Notes under the pieces: model-generated
The model's input: only the letters and a program-made list of their open reading frames with translations
Database searches by the model: none
Told to the model about the DNA's origin: nothing
Shown here: in pieces, positions 22,833 to 33,276 of the stretch
Layout: each line of letters opens with the position of its first letter
Numbering within the stretch: position 1 is the first letter of the stretch
Made by a program: the position numbers and the translations under genes
Assembly: GCA_016165875.1 (NCBI GenBank)
Contig: JABBOT010000080.1
Span: 12,754,337 to 12,818,336, forward strand
Source of the DNA: Acanthopleura granulata
Taxonomy: Eukaryota; Mollusca; Polyplacophora; Chitonida; Chitonidae
DNA length: 64,000 bases
Direction of reading: 5' to 3'

Positions 22833-24800
22833 ATAGACATGCGCCAGAATACATCATTTTGCAGCGGCGCGTCTACCTTAGGAGAAGCCATATGCAAAGG
22901 GTACGACCAAAGATACTTATCACTGAGTACTCAGGCACTTTATGTTGAGTTGAGAGTAAGTAACAAAAAAGCAATATTGAAAATAGGGTGTATAATGCGA
23001 TGTTATTAAAGGAAGTGAAAGGAGTGAGGACGAGGCTGAGGTTTTCTTCGGGTTTCTCGCCATAAGAAAGGGAATGATTTGTGCCAGCAGTGTGTTACGA
23101 ACCCCATCCTTAAAATATTGTATTATATTTTTTTGTTTTGACGCTAACCGGGTCAGTGTCTGATCAAGATTTTGACAACTATATACGTCATAGCCTGAAC
23201 TGGAATTCAGAAGCGTGTTTATGAGTTTCGTGTCAGTGTACATAGAGCGTACGTTCTGGAAAGATGTATTTATGTTGTAAACATGCTTACGAACAAACCA
23301 TCCTGAATTTTCCTTAAGTTAATCTTAATATAATAGTAAAGCTCACAGTAATTTACTCATGTCCACCTGAGAGCAGTCATATGTACTTTCGTCCACTCTG
23401 AAGGATTTAGCTGGGATTGGAGATCGGCTTTCATGCCATTCAACACTCGTCATTTTGCATTCCCTTTTTCGATAAGTAGTACTTTGTGAGTTTCGCCACC
23501 TATTGCTTTTGTTTGAAAAGTTATTGTGAAGTGTATATAGCTCATGACCTCTTTGTGCGATTAGGTACGTTTCATTCCAGTTTAATCTGAAAGTGAAAGT
23601 GTATATTTCCTAGGACTGAAACATACATCGCCAGCTCGGCATCATGGGCGCTATTGTCAACCTGTCTGCCCTGGGAAGTTGTACCTTGACGAGGAGTTGG
23701 ATATAAACCATCGTCGGCGTGCCGTACCCATTACTGTTTCTCACTTGCAGAACTGTCATCCTTCGATTCGAGAATTCCCAAGAACTGTGGATTCTGTATT
23801 TACGTGGACTGACTCGCCTTTGGAAGCCTGATATTCCATCAGGATTTGGAAGCTTTCATCAATAAGTAACTATATATTTTGTAATTATGTGTATTGATAA
23901 GCCGTACGGAAAAGCTATGTATTAACCAGGAACGTTGTATCCTTTTAGCATTTGTTAGATACTCCTTGTGTGGCGATTTTAATCAACACGACTTGTAAAT
24001 GAAGTACACATGATCTAAATGATCATTTCGTGATTCCAAATGTGGTGTTCCGTATTTTTTTTCTCTTTATTTTCACACTTGTAAAATGCCAATAAAGGTT
24101 GACGAATTGACTTTTAGACCACATTGAAACAGCGGAAACCCATTGACGTCACTGATTCATTTTAAGTGTTCACATCCTCTAATTACACACTATTTCTGTG
24201 TTCTGCATGAACATGTAGTATTACATATGTATCTTCATTTGATGTGAAAAGATGACAGAGCATGTTAAAAGGCCACCTAGGTATTCCAGTTCTCAAATCA
24301 ACGGGATCAACTTTTTATATATAAATTTAAAAGTACCGTGCTTTGCTCAAGAGTAAAACTCAAGACAGATTAGATATTCCTAAACCTTATGGGAATAAAC
24401 GATTTGTCCCTACGGTGTCCAAATATCCTGTCAAAAAGTAAACAATTTTGCTTCAAACTAATAACACACCCAGAGTTCTTTTAAAAAACACACCAAGTTT
24501 TTGTCTGCTTCACCTAATATCAGGCCAAGCGGGATTTTGTCCAATCGTTCTGGAGAGTGCCTCTGTGAATATAATAATTTTCTTGTCACTTTTTTTGTCA
24601 TAAAGTCTAATGCGAGCAGTTTCATCATCAGAAAATTATGTTACACTCCAATAATGTGGACGATTTTCTCTATATCTGTTCTGTGTTGTTCCACATAGCC
24701 CCGCTCATCACTGCCAGTACTTTTACTTGTGTACTTTTGCCGTATAATGTCACCCGATCTAAGCAAAATTTGTAAAATCAATCTAATTGACATCTTTTTT
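22833..24800. repeat. Module D, copy 1
   Basis: Recurs at 40,858-42,170, 44,255-46,975 and 51,262-51,885. Shared anchors are CGCCAGAATACAT near the start, TGTTCTGCATGAACAT, a CTTATGGGAATAAACGATTT block, TTTTTGTCTGCTTCA, ATAATAATTTTCTTGTCACT and CTCATCACTGCC. An AATAAAG near 24,093, conserved in copy 2 (41,498), sits where a polyadenylation signal might be, but there is no coding evidence to its left in all copies. Confidence 0.85.
23586..23831 (+). other. ATG-less open frame unique to module D copy 1
   Basis: 81 codons between stops. It contains GRYCQPVCPGKLYLDEELDI and TVSHLQNCHPSIREFPRTVD and has no start codon of its own. It lies in a block missing from the other D copies. Higher GC and plausible composition suggest an exon or insertion. 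No splice pair or family recognised; chance is quite possible. Confidence 0.2.
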
Positions 24801-25440
24801 TCCCTTTCAACGAGAGTACTCACTCCCGAAAGCCACTTTTAAAAAAGTTCCCATAGACATAAGTAATAAAGCAAAAGGGTGCAAAACTTGCTCTGACTTA
24901 GATTATACAGTACATAGAATCAGTACAAAAAATGGTAAATACAATTCGGTATTGTCACCCACACAATTGTAGGGCATACAAAATTTGGTCATGTAATTTT
25001 TCTTGAAAAGAAATGTTTTGCTCTATCGGAACGCACCGATGAGTTTGTAAAACCCAGAAAATGAAATTTAGCGTTACGGCAAGTGATTGACACAACTCAG
25101 CGAGTAAATAGTGACAATAGCCTTGAGCGTGACTGTGACAAAACGGAAAAGAAAACTCAGTGAACTATACTTCATTAAAAAAGCAGAGGATCTCCCAATT
25201 TGATATAATAGTTCGATTGTGTAAATGTAAATGAATAAAGAATAATGTTAGACTGTTCACGTCGCGTCTTGATAATCGTTAAAGTATATCAGTTTTGCAG
25301 GTTAATATGGTTGGAATATATTTCTATATTTTTATGTAAGCAGTTCAGTCAAGCTTCATACAGTCGATTAAAGAAAACGAAAGTATGTCTCTGTGTCATT
25401 TTGACTGGAGTTTCAGTGTTCAGTCATGCGGAGTCTCACA
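24801..25440. other. Spacer, no recognised gene
   Basis: Right of segment copy 1. The 61-codon frame at 24,787-24,972 is unsupported. No shared repeat seen. Confidence 0.35.
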
Positions 25441-25444
25441 TGAT

Positions 25445-25515
25445 GTTAGGTGTCATTGGTATGTTGGAGGTTGGCCCATCACATAGTTGTGTCACGAACA
25501 CTTAATGTGTCAATT
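25445..25515 (+). mobile_element. Tc1/mariner transposase fragment (N-terminal HTH), left part
   Basis: VIGMLEVGPSHSCVT and, one frame over, SRTLNVS-like codons (TGTCACGAACACTTAATGTG) match the first helix-turn-helix of Tc1-like transposases, as better preserved at 52.1 kb. The match stops abruptly and appears to resume at 26,552, so about 1 kb seems to have inserted here. Confidence 0.5.
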
Positions 25516-25585
25516 AATGCTAATTATAACGCATCTGCGACTTCAGTACTACATAAAGGACAGAGACGTCAATTATATACCGTAG

Positions 25586-25600
25586 CGTATACGCAGTGAA
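25586..25600. repeat. CGTATACGCAGTGAA motif, copy 1
   Basis: Identical to 26,528-26,542 in the same orientation. The motif contains the palindrome CGTATACG and also forms the outer end of the hairpin at 26,417-26,538. Confidence 0.6.
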
Positions 25601-26416
25601 TTTTTTCGCGCGACAGAACACTGTTGCCATATCGTTCACCGGGGATTATTCCAACCGCAGACATTGAACGGGAGGATACGTAAGCACAGCACATCTCTGC
25701 CCGTAGGAAAACAAATACGACCAACTGTCGTGCAATCCATGTGTAGGTAAACATGTTACTGAGCGTACGAAGCGGGAGTGTGACATTCGGAAGGAAACAG
25801 GATCAAAGAATCAGTGACGGAGTTACGAATTTATTTTTTACGAGCAGCCTTAAAATCAAAGAAATGCAGGCAGTTTTGTCCCGCGGATAATTGCTGGTTG
25901 TGTGCAAATATACATATTATTAAAATAGAGAAGACCTTTCAAACAACATCGAGTGTGTAAAGCAACATACTGGTTCGTACCTCCCGGAATAAAATTCTGT
26001 CATGCTGTTTACTTCCGCAAATGAAGGGCTTTGAACTTGTTTATTGGTAGATTACTATCTTCATTCATATACTTTATGATTTCTTTAAGTGGTAGAAGTG
26101 CTACCTCGTGTAGTTTATAGATATCACTTTTGGATATTCATTTTATGACTTTACACTCAGACCCCATGACGTCAAAACGAAGTTACATTTTGTTTCATGA
26201 CTTTCCATTCTGACTTCACAATATACAAAAACATGAACACTGTGGTTGTTTTACATGGACTATCGCTTGGAACGATCGAGGCAATAGAAGTGTATTCAAA
26301 ATAAAGGGGTGAATAGGTATCAGCTTGAAAAGTAGGAATGGAATAAAAACTGAAAATTAATTTAAAATATGTATGATCCGATGATGTTTTAGAATACACA
26401 AAATTGCTACAGTCCC

Positions 26417-26538
26417 TGCGTATACGCTGTGATAAGTGTAATAAAAAATATCCATTGTTTTTGAACTGAGCCGCGCCGCAGGCCGTGTTCAAAAACAATG
26501 GAAAATTTTTTACTGCAGGTATCACAACGTATACGCAG
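26417..26538. mobile_element. Foldback/MITE-like hairpin element
   Basis: Near-perfect inverted repeat. The left arm (26,417-26,472) starts CTGCGTATACGCTGTGATAA and includes TCCATTGTTTTTGAACTGAG. The right arm (26,481-26,538) is its complement with few differences, around an 8-base GC-rich loop. Clear target-site duplication was not found. It lies inside the sequence that splits the Tc1 fragment. The minus-strand 139-codon ORF across it is only a by-product of the palindrome. Confidence 0.7.
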
Positions 26539-26551
26539 TGAATGAAGTCAT

Positions 26552-26625
26552 TCTTTAAACAGACCGTGGGCACGGTACCGTCAGAACGCATAATGTCGAT
26601 GACAGGCGTCGAAGAAGCCGACTAA
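26552..26625 (+). mobile_element. Tc1/mariner transposase fragment, right part
   Basis: AGACCGTGGGCACGGTACCG reads RPWARYRQNA, then a frame change gives DDRR-like arginine-rich codons. This is the RLWxRYRQTG-NVHDRPR linker of Tc1-like transposases. Continues from 25,445-25,515 when the intervening kilobase is ignored. Confidence 0.5.
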
Positions 26626-26629
26626 GGGG

Positions 26630-27090
26630 GGCAACTTCTCTACTCTTTCTACGGAATATCCTCTTCTTCTTTATGGGTCTTTTCGTGAGAATCGCCAGAG
26701 GCTCATTTTAGGGACATGCAAAAAGTGTGAAGAAATTTCCGGAAGTAGTTTCAAGTACTCAATGTCAATGCGTTTAAAGAAATAGGCCGTGTATTATGGT
26801 CAAATATTAGCTTCCTTTCGTGTTGTTTTCTTCATTTGTACCGATTTGTGTGCAATGACATGCATCGAATAACACTTTTAATTATGTCTGGAATAGTGCT
26901 CTCGTTTAGTATCCTTTCAGCTTTATGTTCGAAAAGGTCAGTGAATGCGGTTGCGCTATTTTAAGGATGGTAACGGTAAATTTCACATACCAGTCGGTAC
27001 CATGACTGCCTGTGGTAGCGTATGTGGCGAAAAGATTTACATCATCTAAGATAGCCTACAATGATGTATTTAACAGATCCAAATTCTATT
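26630..27090. other. Intergenic, no recognised gene
   Basis: No motif or shared repeat noticed. Confidence 0.35.
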
Positions 27091-27133
27091 TAGGCCTACC
27101 TTGCGGCAATCGAGCGCTTGGGTAGTCATTAAA

Positions 27134-27322
27134 ATGGTGGAAATAAAGAATAATGTGGAAGTTAATTATCAGATGGCGGGCATGTCATTTGACCTGACCC
27201 ATTGGGTTACGTCGCAGATCTCCGATCTCGAAGTCGATGGAACTGCTTTCGATGAGGTCCGCGCTCGTGTCACACATTTGACCTTGACTCCACGTTACTG
27301 CCCAAGAATATGTAACGCACAG
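27134..27322 (+). CDS. Hypothetical gene, exon 1 (unrecognised)
   Basis: 63 codons from an ATG to an AG|GTACCT donor in phase 0. Includes MAGMSFDLTHWVTSQISDLE and DGTAFDEVRARVTHL. An upstream acceptor-like TATTTAG at about 27,093 means it could also be an internal exon, since the frame is open back to there. No domain recognised. The pairing with 27,537-27,740 rests only on splice signals and phase. Confidence 0.25.
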
Positions 27323-27536
27323 GTACCTTGACTGTCACATTTACAACCTATGCAAATATCCGGGCAATGTACAAGTCACACAGGAAGCGTCGCTTATGCA
27401 AGTTTTGTAAGTAAATAAGATTAATCAATCAAATTTGTCACACGACATAATCTAATGTCATCTAAAAGATAAACACAACGTAAGACAGGAACCAGAACAC
27501 CAGTTCGTGATGATATGTGATAGGTGTTTATTTCAG

Positions 27537-27740
27537 GATGTGTGGCAGTCACAGAAACCAACCCTGAATGGAACAAACAGAATGACCAGATTACAGTTAG
27601 TTATATATGCACCACAAGGCAATTATATTGACATGAGCGGTTTACACAAAGTACAATTCCATTCGCATCTACACCCACAGTTCCATACATATATTATGAT
27701 AGCTAGGGCGGAATTCCAAATTCGAGTGTCCTCAATGTGA
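27537..27740 (+). CDS. Hypothetical gene, exon 2 (unrecognised)
   Basis: Follows a good acceptor (TGTTTATTTCAG|G) 214 bases after the exon-1 donor. In phase 0 it gives 67 codons to TGA, including DVWQSQKPTLNGTNRMTRLQ and HSHLHPQFHTYIMIARAEFQ. An alternative frame reads TETNPEWNKQNDQITVSY, which looks C2-domain-like but closes soon after. Joined product about 130 residues, no signal peptide or membrane segment. Could be chance. Confidence 0.25.
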   Translation, partial: DVWQSQKPTLNGTNRMTRLQLVIYAPQGNYIDMSGLHKVQFHSHLHPQFHTYIMIARAEFQIRVSSM

Positions 27741-27744
27741 CAGG

Positions 27745-30375
27745 GTGCGGCTGCTCCTAACAACCTACCAAAACCTCCTTACATATAACTACTATATGCA
27801 GAGAACAGCAAAGACTGTAGAACTAACAACGTCAAAAGAAACTGATACCTGACACGTTTGAAACCAAACGGTACTTGAAAAATGTAGAAATTATTACTTC
27901 TGGCTATTACAACGCAGCAACGCTATCTGACGTCCCCACGCGTCTTAGAACACTACACTTGGAATATACTTTGAACAATTGCATAAAAAAATCCAATAAC
28001 CAGTAGAATTAACATACATTCACCCTAACGCACTTGTTATACTACTCCATAACGTACCGGCTTTACTTTATAACTGTGTAACATATTATGCAACCGTATA
28101 AACTAGAACGTCTAAACAAGCGGTACCATTACTCTATACCTGTGTCTCTTACCTCTAACATAACACAGCCATTGTAATCAGACGACAGGATCGGACAGAG
28201 TGTTGACACGTCAGTATTCTACGGCGTATGACTGCGGAGTAAAAAAATAAAAATCCGCAAGTATACAGCAGCACTAATTTCACACGATATGCACAAAACT
28301 CCAACAGAACATGAGATCAACACACCACAACCTATCTGCATGACTGCCAGCCACAACCTTTCTACATGACCGTCATAGAACTCGACGTGGTCAAAAATCA
28401 CAGCAGCTTCAAAGCATACTTGCAAACAGCTGCACACTATAACCATTTTACAATTATATTATACCGATCCTATGCCATGATGTATAAAAATTGAATATTT
28501 ACCTAGTTTTTTCCTAGTGTTCTATCTCATGTTTCCCTCGCTCACAAACGTGAATGCGTTGTACATATACGTTGTATATAAAATCGTATATATTTACAAC
28601 ACCAAAAAAAAAAAAACGAACGGTAGGACTGTAACTAGCCGTTTTAAAATGTCTTATGCAACGAACACGAAAAATAGCATGTTACAACAAGATATAGCAT
28701 AGAGTCAAAAGTTTGTGAAAATGAGGGTTTTACAGTGAGAAACTGAAAGGTGCAAGCGCTCTCTTTCACAAGAGAGTAACAACAACAACGAATTATTGCT
28801 TTTTATTTTCTAATCAGCTTTAGTAGGCGGCGGTTTTTACACCCGCAACCACCGAAAATCGCCGCCTGCTGGCTACTAATGAACACCCTGATATATATAA
28901 ACTTTCGTTTCTCAGCAATCACATCAAATATAAGCTGAATTAATGGCATAACAGGATAAGAACATATTTGAGTTTCTTTTATAAATATTGCAAAATGGTT
29001 CATAGGTTATGCTTTAGTGGTTTCCTAGCAAAGCTCACATTCAATTTTTGACCTTTCTATCTCTTTTCCTCCCTGTACCTATTTATGAACTGTTTCTCAA
29101 CCATTGCAGAACTGAAACTCATATTTGCACAGATGCTAATTCACTATACAGGGAAGATAAATCAATTCATTTCATGAAAATATCGACAATACACACACAA
29201 AAAAATTAACAATTAAACATGGTCAACTTTCCGGTCACGGAAACTCACTGAATGAAAGCGTCAACAGTCAACTGATATCGTTGACGTATACTCCACGCAG
29301 TGCGTAATAAAAACTTGTTTCACTTTGTGACGGTAACACACAAACACAGCGTGACACGAGCAAAAAAGTGGGTAGAATTTGCCATTTTTGATCGACGAAG
29401 TAAACACCAGAATAAAAAGTGTTGTCTAGAGATATATAAAACATGCCGCTGAATAACGGCATCTAAGACATACATTTTCCACCCACATGCCTGTATGTTC
29501 CTGATAGTGTTGTTTTTGTATTTGTAAGTGAGATTAGGGAAGAGCGTGACCACGCCAGTTTTCAAGTCCTGTCGCCACGGCTGAGGAAAATATCACTTGA
29601 TACAAGATACGCAGTAAATATTTAAAAATAACAGATTTGGTTATATAGCTTATGAATGTGTCTGATGTCTAAAAAAAACCATTTTGAATTTTGATTCGAC
29701 AAAAATTATTTATGTCCGGATATCAACCGGGCTATTTTTGGAGGCATATATGGCAATTTGACTATTCCTTTTGGCTGTTCAACGTTGTGCGTTACAGTGA
29801 CTTAAAAGGGGAATAAAGTCCTGTCATTTTAAATCAACAGATGCCCAAGGCTCTTGAAGATAAAAGTACTATTGGTTTATATATATTGATGACTTATCTC
29901 CATAGATATACTGTAGAGGGCATGTACTAATTTTTTTTAAGTTCTGTGATATGAGCCATTCAAAAAAATTACAAGGGAAGATTATATACCAGTGGAAGTA
30001 CAATTTCGCAACCAAAGCGGTTAATGTTACTTTTGGGACTTATTGAACAGAAGAGTGACAAGAAGTAGTCCGGACCGGCCATTTGCCGAAGACATTTTTG
30101 TCACTTTTTGGTGAGTCACTGTGACCCAAAAGTTGATTATGTTTAATTGTTAATTTCTCTTTTTTTAGTGTTAGATGATTTACTCAAAGTGATTGGGTTA
30201 ACTTCCCTGTGGTGAATTAGCATGCGTGCAAATATGAGCTTTAGTTGTGCAAGGGTTAAGAAACGGTTAATAAATAGCCAACATTGCTGCCCACAATAAA
30301 TCCGGCTTAATGAGCATATTATTTAATAAATATCCTGAAAAAATTGCAGCTAGAGAAATATGTGATTTTCGGTTC
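27745..30375. other. Intergenic, no recognised gene
   Basis: AT-rich. Contains an A12 run near 28,604 and only short shadow ORFs. No repeat shared with other parts was noticed. Confidence 0.35.
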
Positions 30376-30377
30376 AT

Positions 30378-30505
30378 TTATTTATTTAGTTCAGTATTTT
30401 TTATTCAAGAATATTTCACTGCAGTTATACCACGGCGGCCAGCATTATGGTGGGAAGAAACCGGATAGAGTCCGGGGGAAACCCACGATCATCCGCAGGT
30501 TGGTG
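30378..30505 (-). repeat. tRNA-derived SINE (family 1), tail half
   Basis: AGAATATTTCACTGCAGTTA, CGGCGGCCAGCATTATGGTG, GGGGGAAACCCACGATCATC and CGCAGGTTGGTG. The TTTATTTATTT tail is diverged and the head is missing. Confidence 0.85.
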
Positions 30506-30509
30506 AACT

Positions 30510-31380
30510 TTCGGTTTAGTGTACATGTGTATGCTTCGTGAAAAGTCCTCTTCCCCATCCTCACAAACTAAGTGTGTGATTCAAGTTAGCAATTTTAATA
30601 TACGAAATAACTGTTAGCTCTGATGTTGAATGATGAATCTGTAAACTTTTTAAAAAATTTTATTTCATTTTATTTGAGAGTACTTACTGTACACGAGCAT
30701 TTCATATGACTGTACCACATTTGTTGATTAGTTGTTTTCTATGGGCTTTTGTGCATATAAATAAATATCCATAACACTGGTGTTAGAAGTTGAGTGATTC
30801 TGTGCAAGGTCTCAAGTTAGCTGACAATCCTCAAACCACAATCAAGGGATGACGGTTTTCAGGTGACAAAACATATTTTGCTTATGGTGCTCGCCAGTTA
30901 CAAGAGGTGGTGGTATATTCGAATTGTACAAAGCCTCCAGCTCGCATCGGGCAGAAAATTTTCCGCAATAAAAGTTTGTATTGTATTATGATGTGTTGCC
31001 TTGACCTTTTGCCTCGTATAACAGTGATACATATAATGAAGATATTTTGGACTTTTATGGTGCACACACTAACCGCACAAATAGAAATGGTAGGGACTTA
31101 GTTGCAAAATTTTGTTAGGAAAAACGGCCTTCAGCCGTACAGTATATAACAATATGACTTTCTAGTTCAATGCATTCTCTTTGAATTAATGCCATGAGCT
31201 GGTTAAGAAAAGATCGACATAAAATGGTGTAAAGTATAATGTCCAGACCACATTACGGACACAATAACGGATAGGCACTTTGTGCGTGAAGAAGACTAAC
31301 GAATTGTACTGGAAGATAACTGGCCACTAGTTACAAGAAGAATAAATTCAGAAGAACAATGGACCCATTTCACAGCCCTT
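30510..31380. other. Intergenic, no recognised gene
   Basis: Nothing recognised beyond short ORFs. Confidence 0.35.
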
Positions 31381-31384
31381 GGGG

Positions 31385-31445
31385 TCTAGTCGTAAGAATA
31401 TAATTACCGATGTGGCCTAAAGCCAGAATCACTCATCATTCATTC
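31385..31445 (+). repeat. LINE/SINE 3' tail fragment
   Basis: CCGATGTGGCCTAAAGCCAG, then CATCATTCATTC, matches the 3' end of the LINE at 9.12-9.18 kb. Confidence 0.6.
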
Positions 31446-31941
31446 TTAAGAATATGCTCTTCTTAAGGTGTTGTCACCATGGACAGTTTTTCTTGTCCGG
31501 TTCCTACTAAGCTTACCTTGAACAGGCTATACCAGATAAGAGGTCGCTGTGATCATTGATCAACGACATGCCTACAGCCCAATCCTACAGAAAGCATTCC
31601 CTGAACACTGCTGTACAGAGGAAAACCACTTTTTAAATATTAAAGATACTGTACCGGAGAATTTCCGCAAATTTCTAGTCAATCAATTCAAGTTGACCCT
31701 GATGTATTTTTTCTCCAGTAACCGAATATTTTTCAAATAAATGTAACCCCAGGTGTCTTACGATTTTTTGTTTTTAACCAGTATTTAATTTTCCAAACGT
31801 TCCATGTCCACCCGAACTAGCAAAGTTGATGTATGCACGAAAAGTAGTGAGCATCGCCAAATATGGACGTAGAAGGCTGCTCAGCAAACTTCGTGCAAAA
31901 CAGACGGTTGCATTTCATTCCATTCTTCACGAAGGCAATTG

Positions 31942-32376
31942 TGACGTCATGACGTCACAGACAGATTGAACATGCGTAACCAATGTTCTCGTCATCCTGT
32001 TGACGTTTTGGAACAACCCTGACGTCATGGGAGTGTTCTTGAGCCACTACGGACCGCCCTAAATTTGAATACTTATGAGTATATATTATGCTTATTGCTA
32101 TAAAGTTCAGAAAGCCGCGTTTTTTCTTTTTTTTTTGCAGCACAGTTTGTCAGCAAATACTCATATTTAAGCCTTCAGCAAGCAAAGATACTTCATTAAT
32201 TCAAGATATATAGTCACGATATAGGAATTCTTCGGTCAGTCTCTTCAAGGTTTTATCACTGATAGGCCCACCACATCCGATGTCCCACCACCCATCCTCA
32301 TAAAAACGTTACATGACGTCACAGAACGATTGAACATTGATAACCATTGAGTGGGACATCCAGTTAACCTACTTGC
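31942..32376. promoter_or_regulatory. Cluster of four TGACGTCA palindromes with a 65-bp direct repeat
   Basis: Perfect TGACGTCA sites at 31,942-31,949, 31,950-31,957 (back to back), 32,020-32,027 and 32,314-32,321. The sequence around 31,949 (CATGACGTCACAGACAGATT, GAACATG, TAACCA) recurs at 32,312 (CATGACGTCACAGAACGATT, GAACATT, TAACCA). TGACGTCA is the CREB/ATF element. Whether this is a working enhancer or a repeat that happens to carry the site cannot be told here. Confidence 0.4.
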
Positions 32377-32404
32377 AACATTATTGACTGATCAAATGCG
32401 TGTT

Positions 32405-32560
32405 CTTGATTGACACTTCAGAAAAGGCCTATAGGTATGTTAGGGGTTGGCGCAAGACAGATCGAGATGTGTCACGAACTGTTAATGTGTCACAATTATG
32501 TGACAGGCATATTGTTGGCATGAATGTCGATGGCAGACGTCACACAGATCTACCTAGAGG
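32405..32560 (+). mobile_element. Tc1/mariner transposase fragment
   Basis: GMLGVGARQ-type codons (about 32,437) followed one frame over by DVSRTVNVSQLCDRHIVGMN and VDGRRHTD, matching helix-turn-helix 1 and the start of the second DNA-binding part of Tc1-like transposases. Frameshifted; ends within about 150 bp. Confidence 0.6.
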
Positions 32561-32621
32561 CATAACCTTTCCGCCTTTCATTTAGAATATTCCCAAAATT
32601 TGAAAAAATAATAGATTATAA

Positions 32622-32806
32622 ATTTATTTACTTGACTGATGTTTTACGCCGCAGTGAGGAATATTTCACTTATATCTCTACGGTCAGCATTATAGTTGGT
32701 GAAAACGGGACAGAGCCTTCCCACATTCGGCTGGAGAGGACGCCTGCATGAGCCGGACTCACAGCGACCGCATTGGTGAGAGCTGTACTACCGAGCTAAC
32801 CCCTTA
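32622..32806 (-). repeat. tRNA-derived SINE (family 1), internally deleted
   Basis: Tail TTTATTTACTTGACTGATG, GAATATTTCACTTATATCTC and GGACAGAGCC join directly to TTCCCACATTCGGCTGGAGA, then CACAGCGACCGCATTGGTGA and a head end near GAGCTAACCCC. About 50 bp of the middle is missing. Confidence 0.85.
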
Positions 32807-33141
32807 TATTATAAAAATGCCCTCTTATTCACACTCATTCCAAAGTTTCTGTGATTCGAGACATTTAGGTGTCTGCATGATTTAAATGGCGAATCGTAAT
32901 GTGGCATGAAGACCGAGCACTTGTATGTGTAATATGAATATGTGAATGTTATGATAAGCTTTCGGTGGGACATTTTCTCTGTGCTCCACATTCCGGACAT
33001 CAGGCACAGATTTCACCGACGCCAGTGTTGCCTAAATGTGGATCGAGTTCACATTTTCTTACTTTGACGAGAAAAAAAACCCAAATAAACAAAGATAGTC
33101 AGTGTAGAAGGCAACTCTTTACATTTCTTTGTATATTAGAG

Positions 33142-33276
33142 CTAATCATCCATAAACAAAGATCGCTGGACAAAGTACAATGCGTCTTCAATTTCGTGGT
33201 TCTGAACATAGTCTTCATATACACCAAAAATAACGCGGACAAGAGGTCGTTCATAGTACACCACTCTGTCACGTTT
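33142..33276 (-). pseudogene. Possible reverse-transcriptase-like fragment (BEL/Pao-like?)
   Basis: 45-codon minus-strand frame reading RPLVRVIFGVYEDYVQNHEI, then LYFVQRSLFMDD and a stop. The R-V-x-FGV motif and a terminal xxDD after about 25 residues resemble the BEL/Pao RT palm. The match is short and the motif between is atypical, so this may be coincidence. Confidence 0.25.

Larger units (their letters stand above)
16505..24800. repeat. Large duplicated segment, copy 1 (modules A and D)
   Basis: Colinear with 33,366-42,170. Shared anchors include GGCAAGCAACATC (16,568), AGTTTAAGTTACCCCACCAA (16,858), AACCCAGACGCACAAATGGA (17,313), GAACAGATGGTTGCCTGTAG (17,772), GTGATCTTTGGCTGTATGTG (18,642), AGTGAAGCAGTAAACGTAAA (21,055), GGCCCATTTGAGACGTGATG (21,790), GCGCCAGAATACATCAT (22,840) and TCTAAGCAAAATTTGTAAAA (24,758). 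Copy 1 has extra sequence near 17,920-18,360 and 23,230-23,880. It lacks the 36.1-36.8 kb block of copy 2. No conserved reading frame runs through most of it, so most of it is decaying noncoding DNA. Confidence 0.9.

Noticed and set aside
26172..26591. Minus-strand 139-codon gene
   Set aside because: Runs through the foldback hairpin and a Tc1 fragment; no domain and no splice support.
27537..27593. C2-domain exon (TETNPEWNKQ frame)
   Set aside because: The frame closes within 35 codons and no neighbouring C2 sequence was seen; too short to claim.
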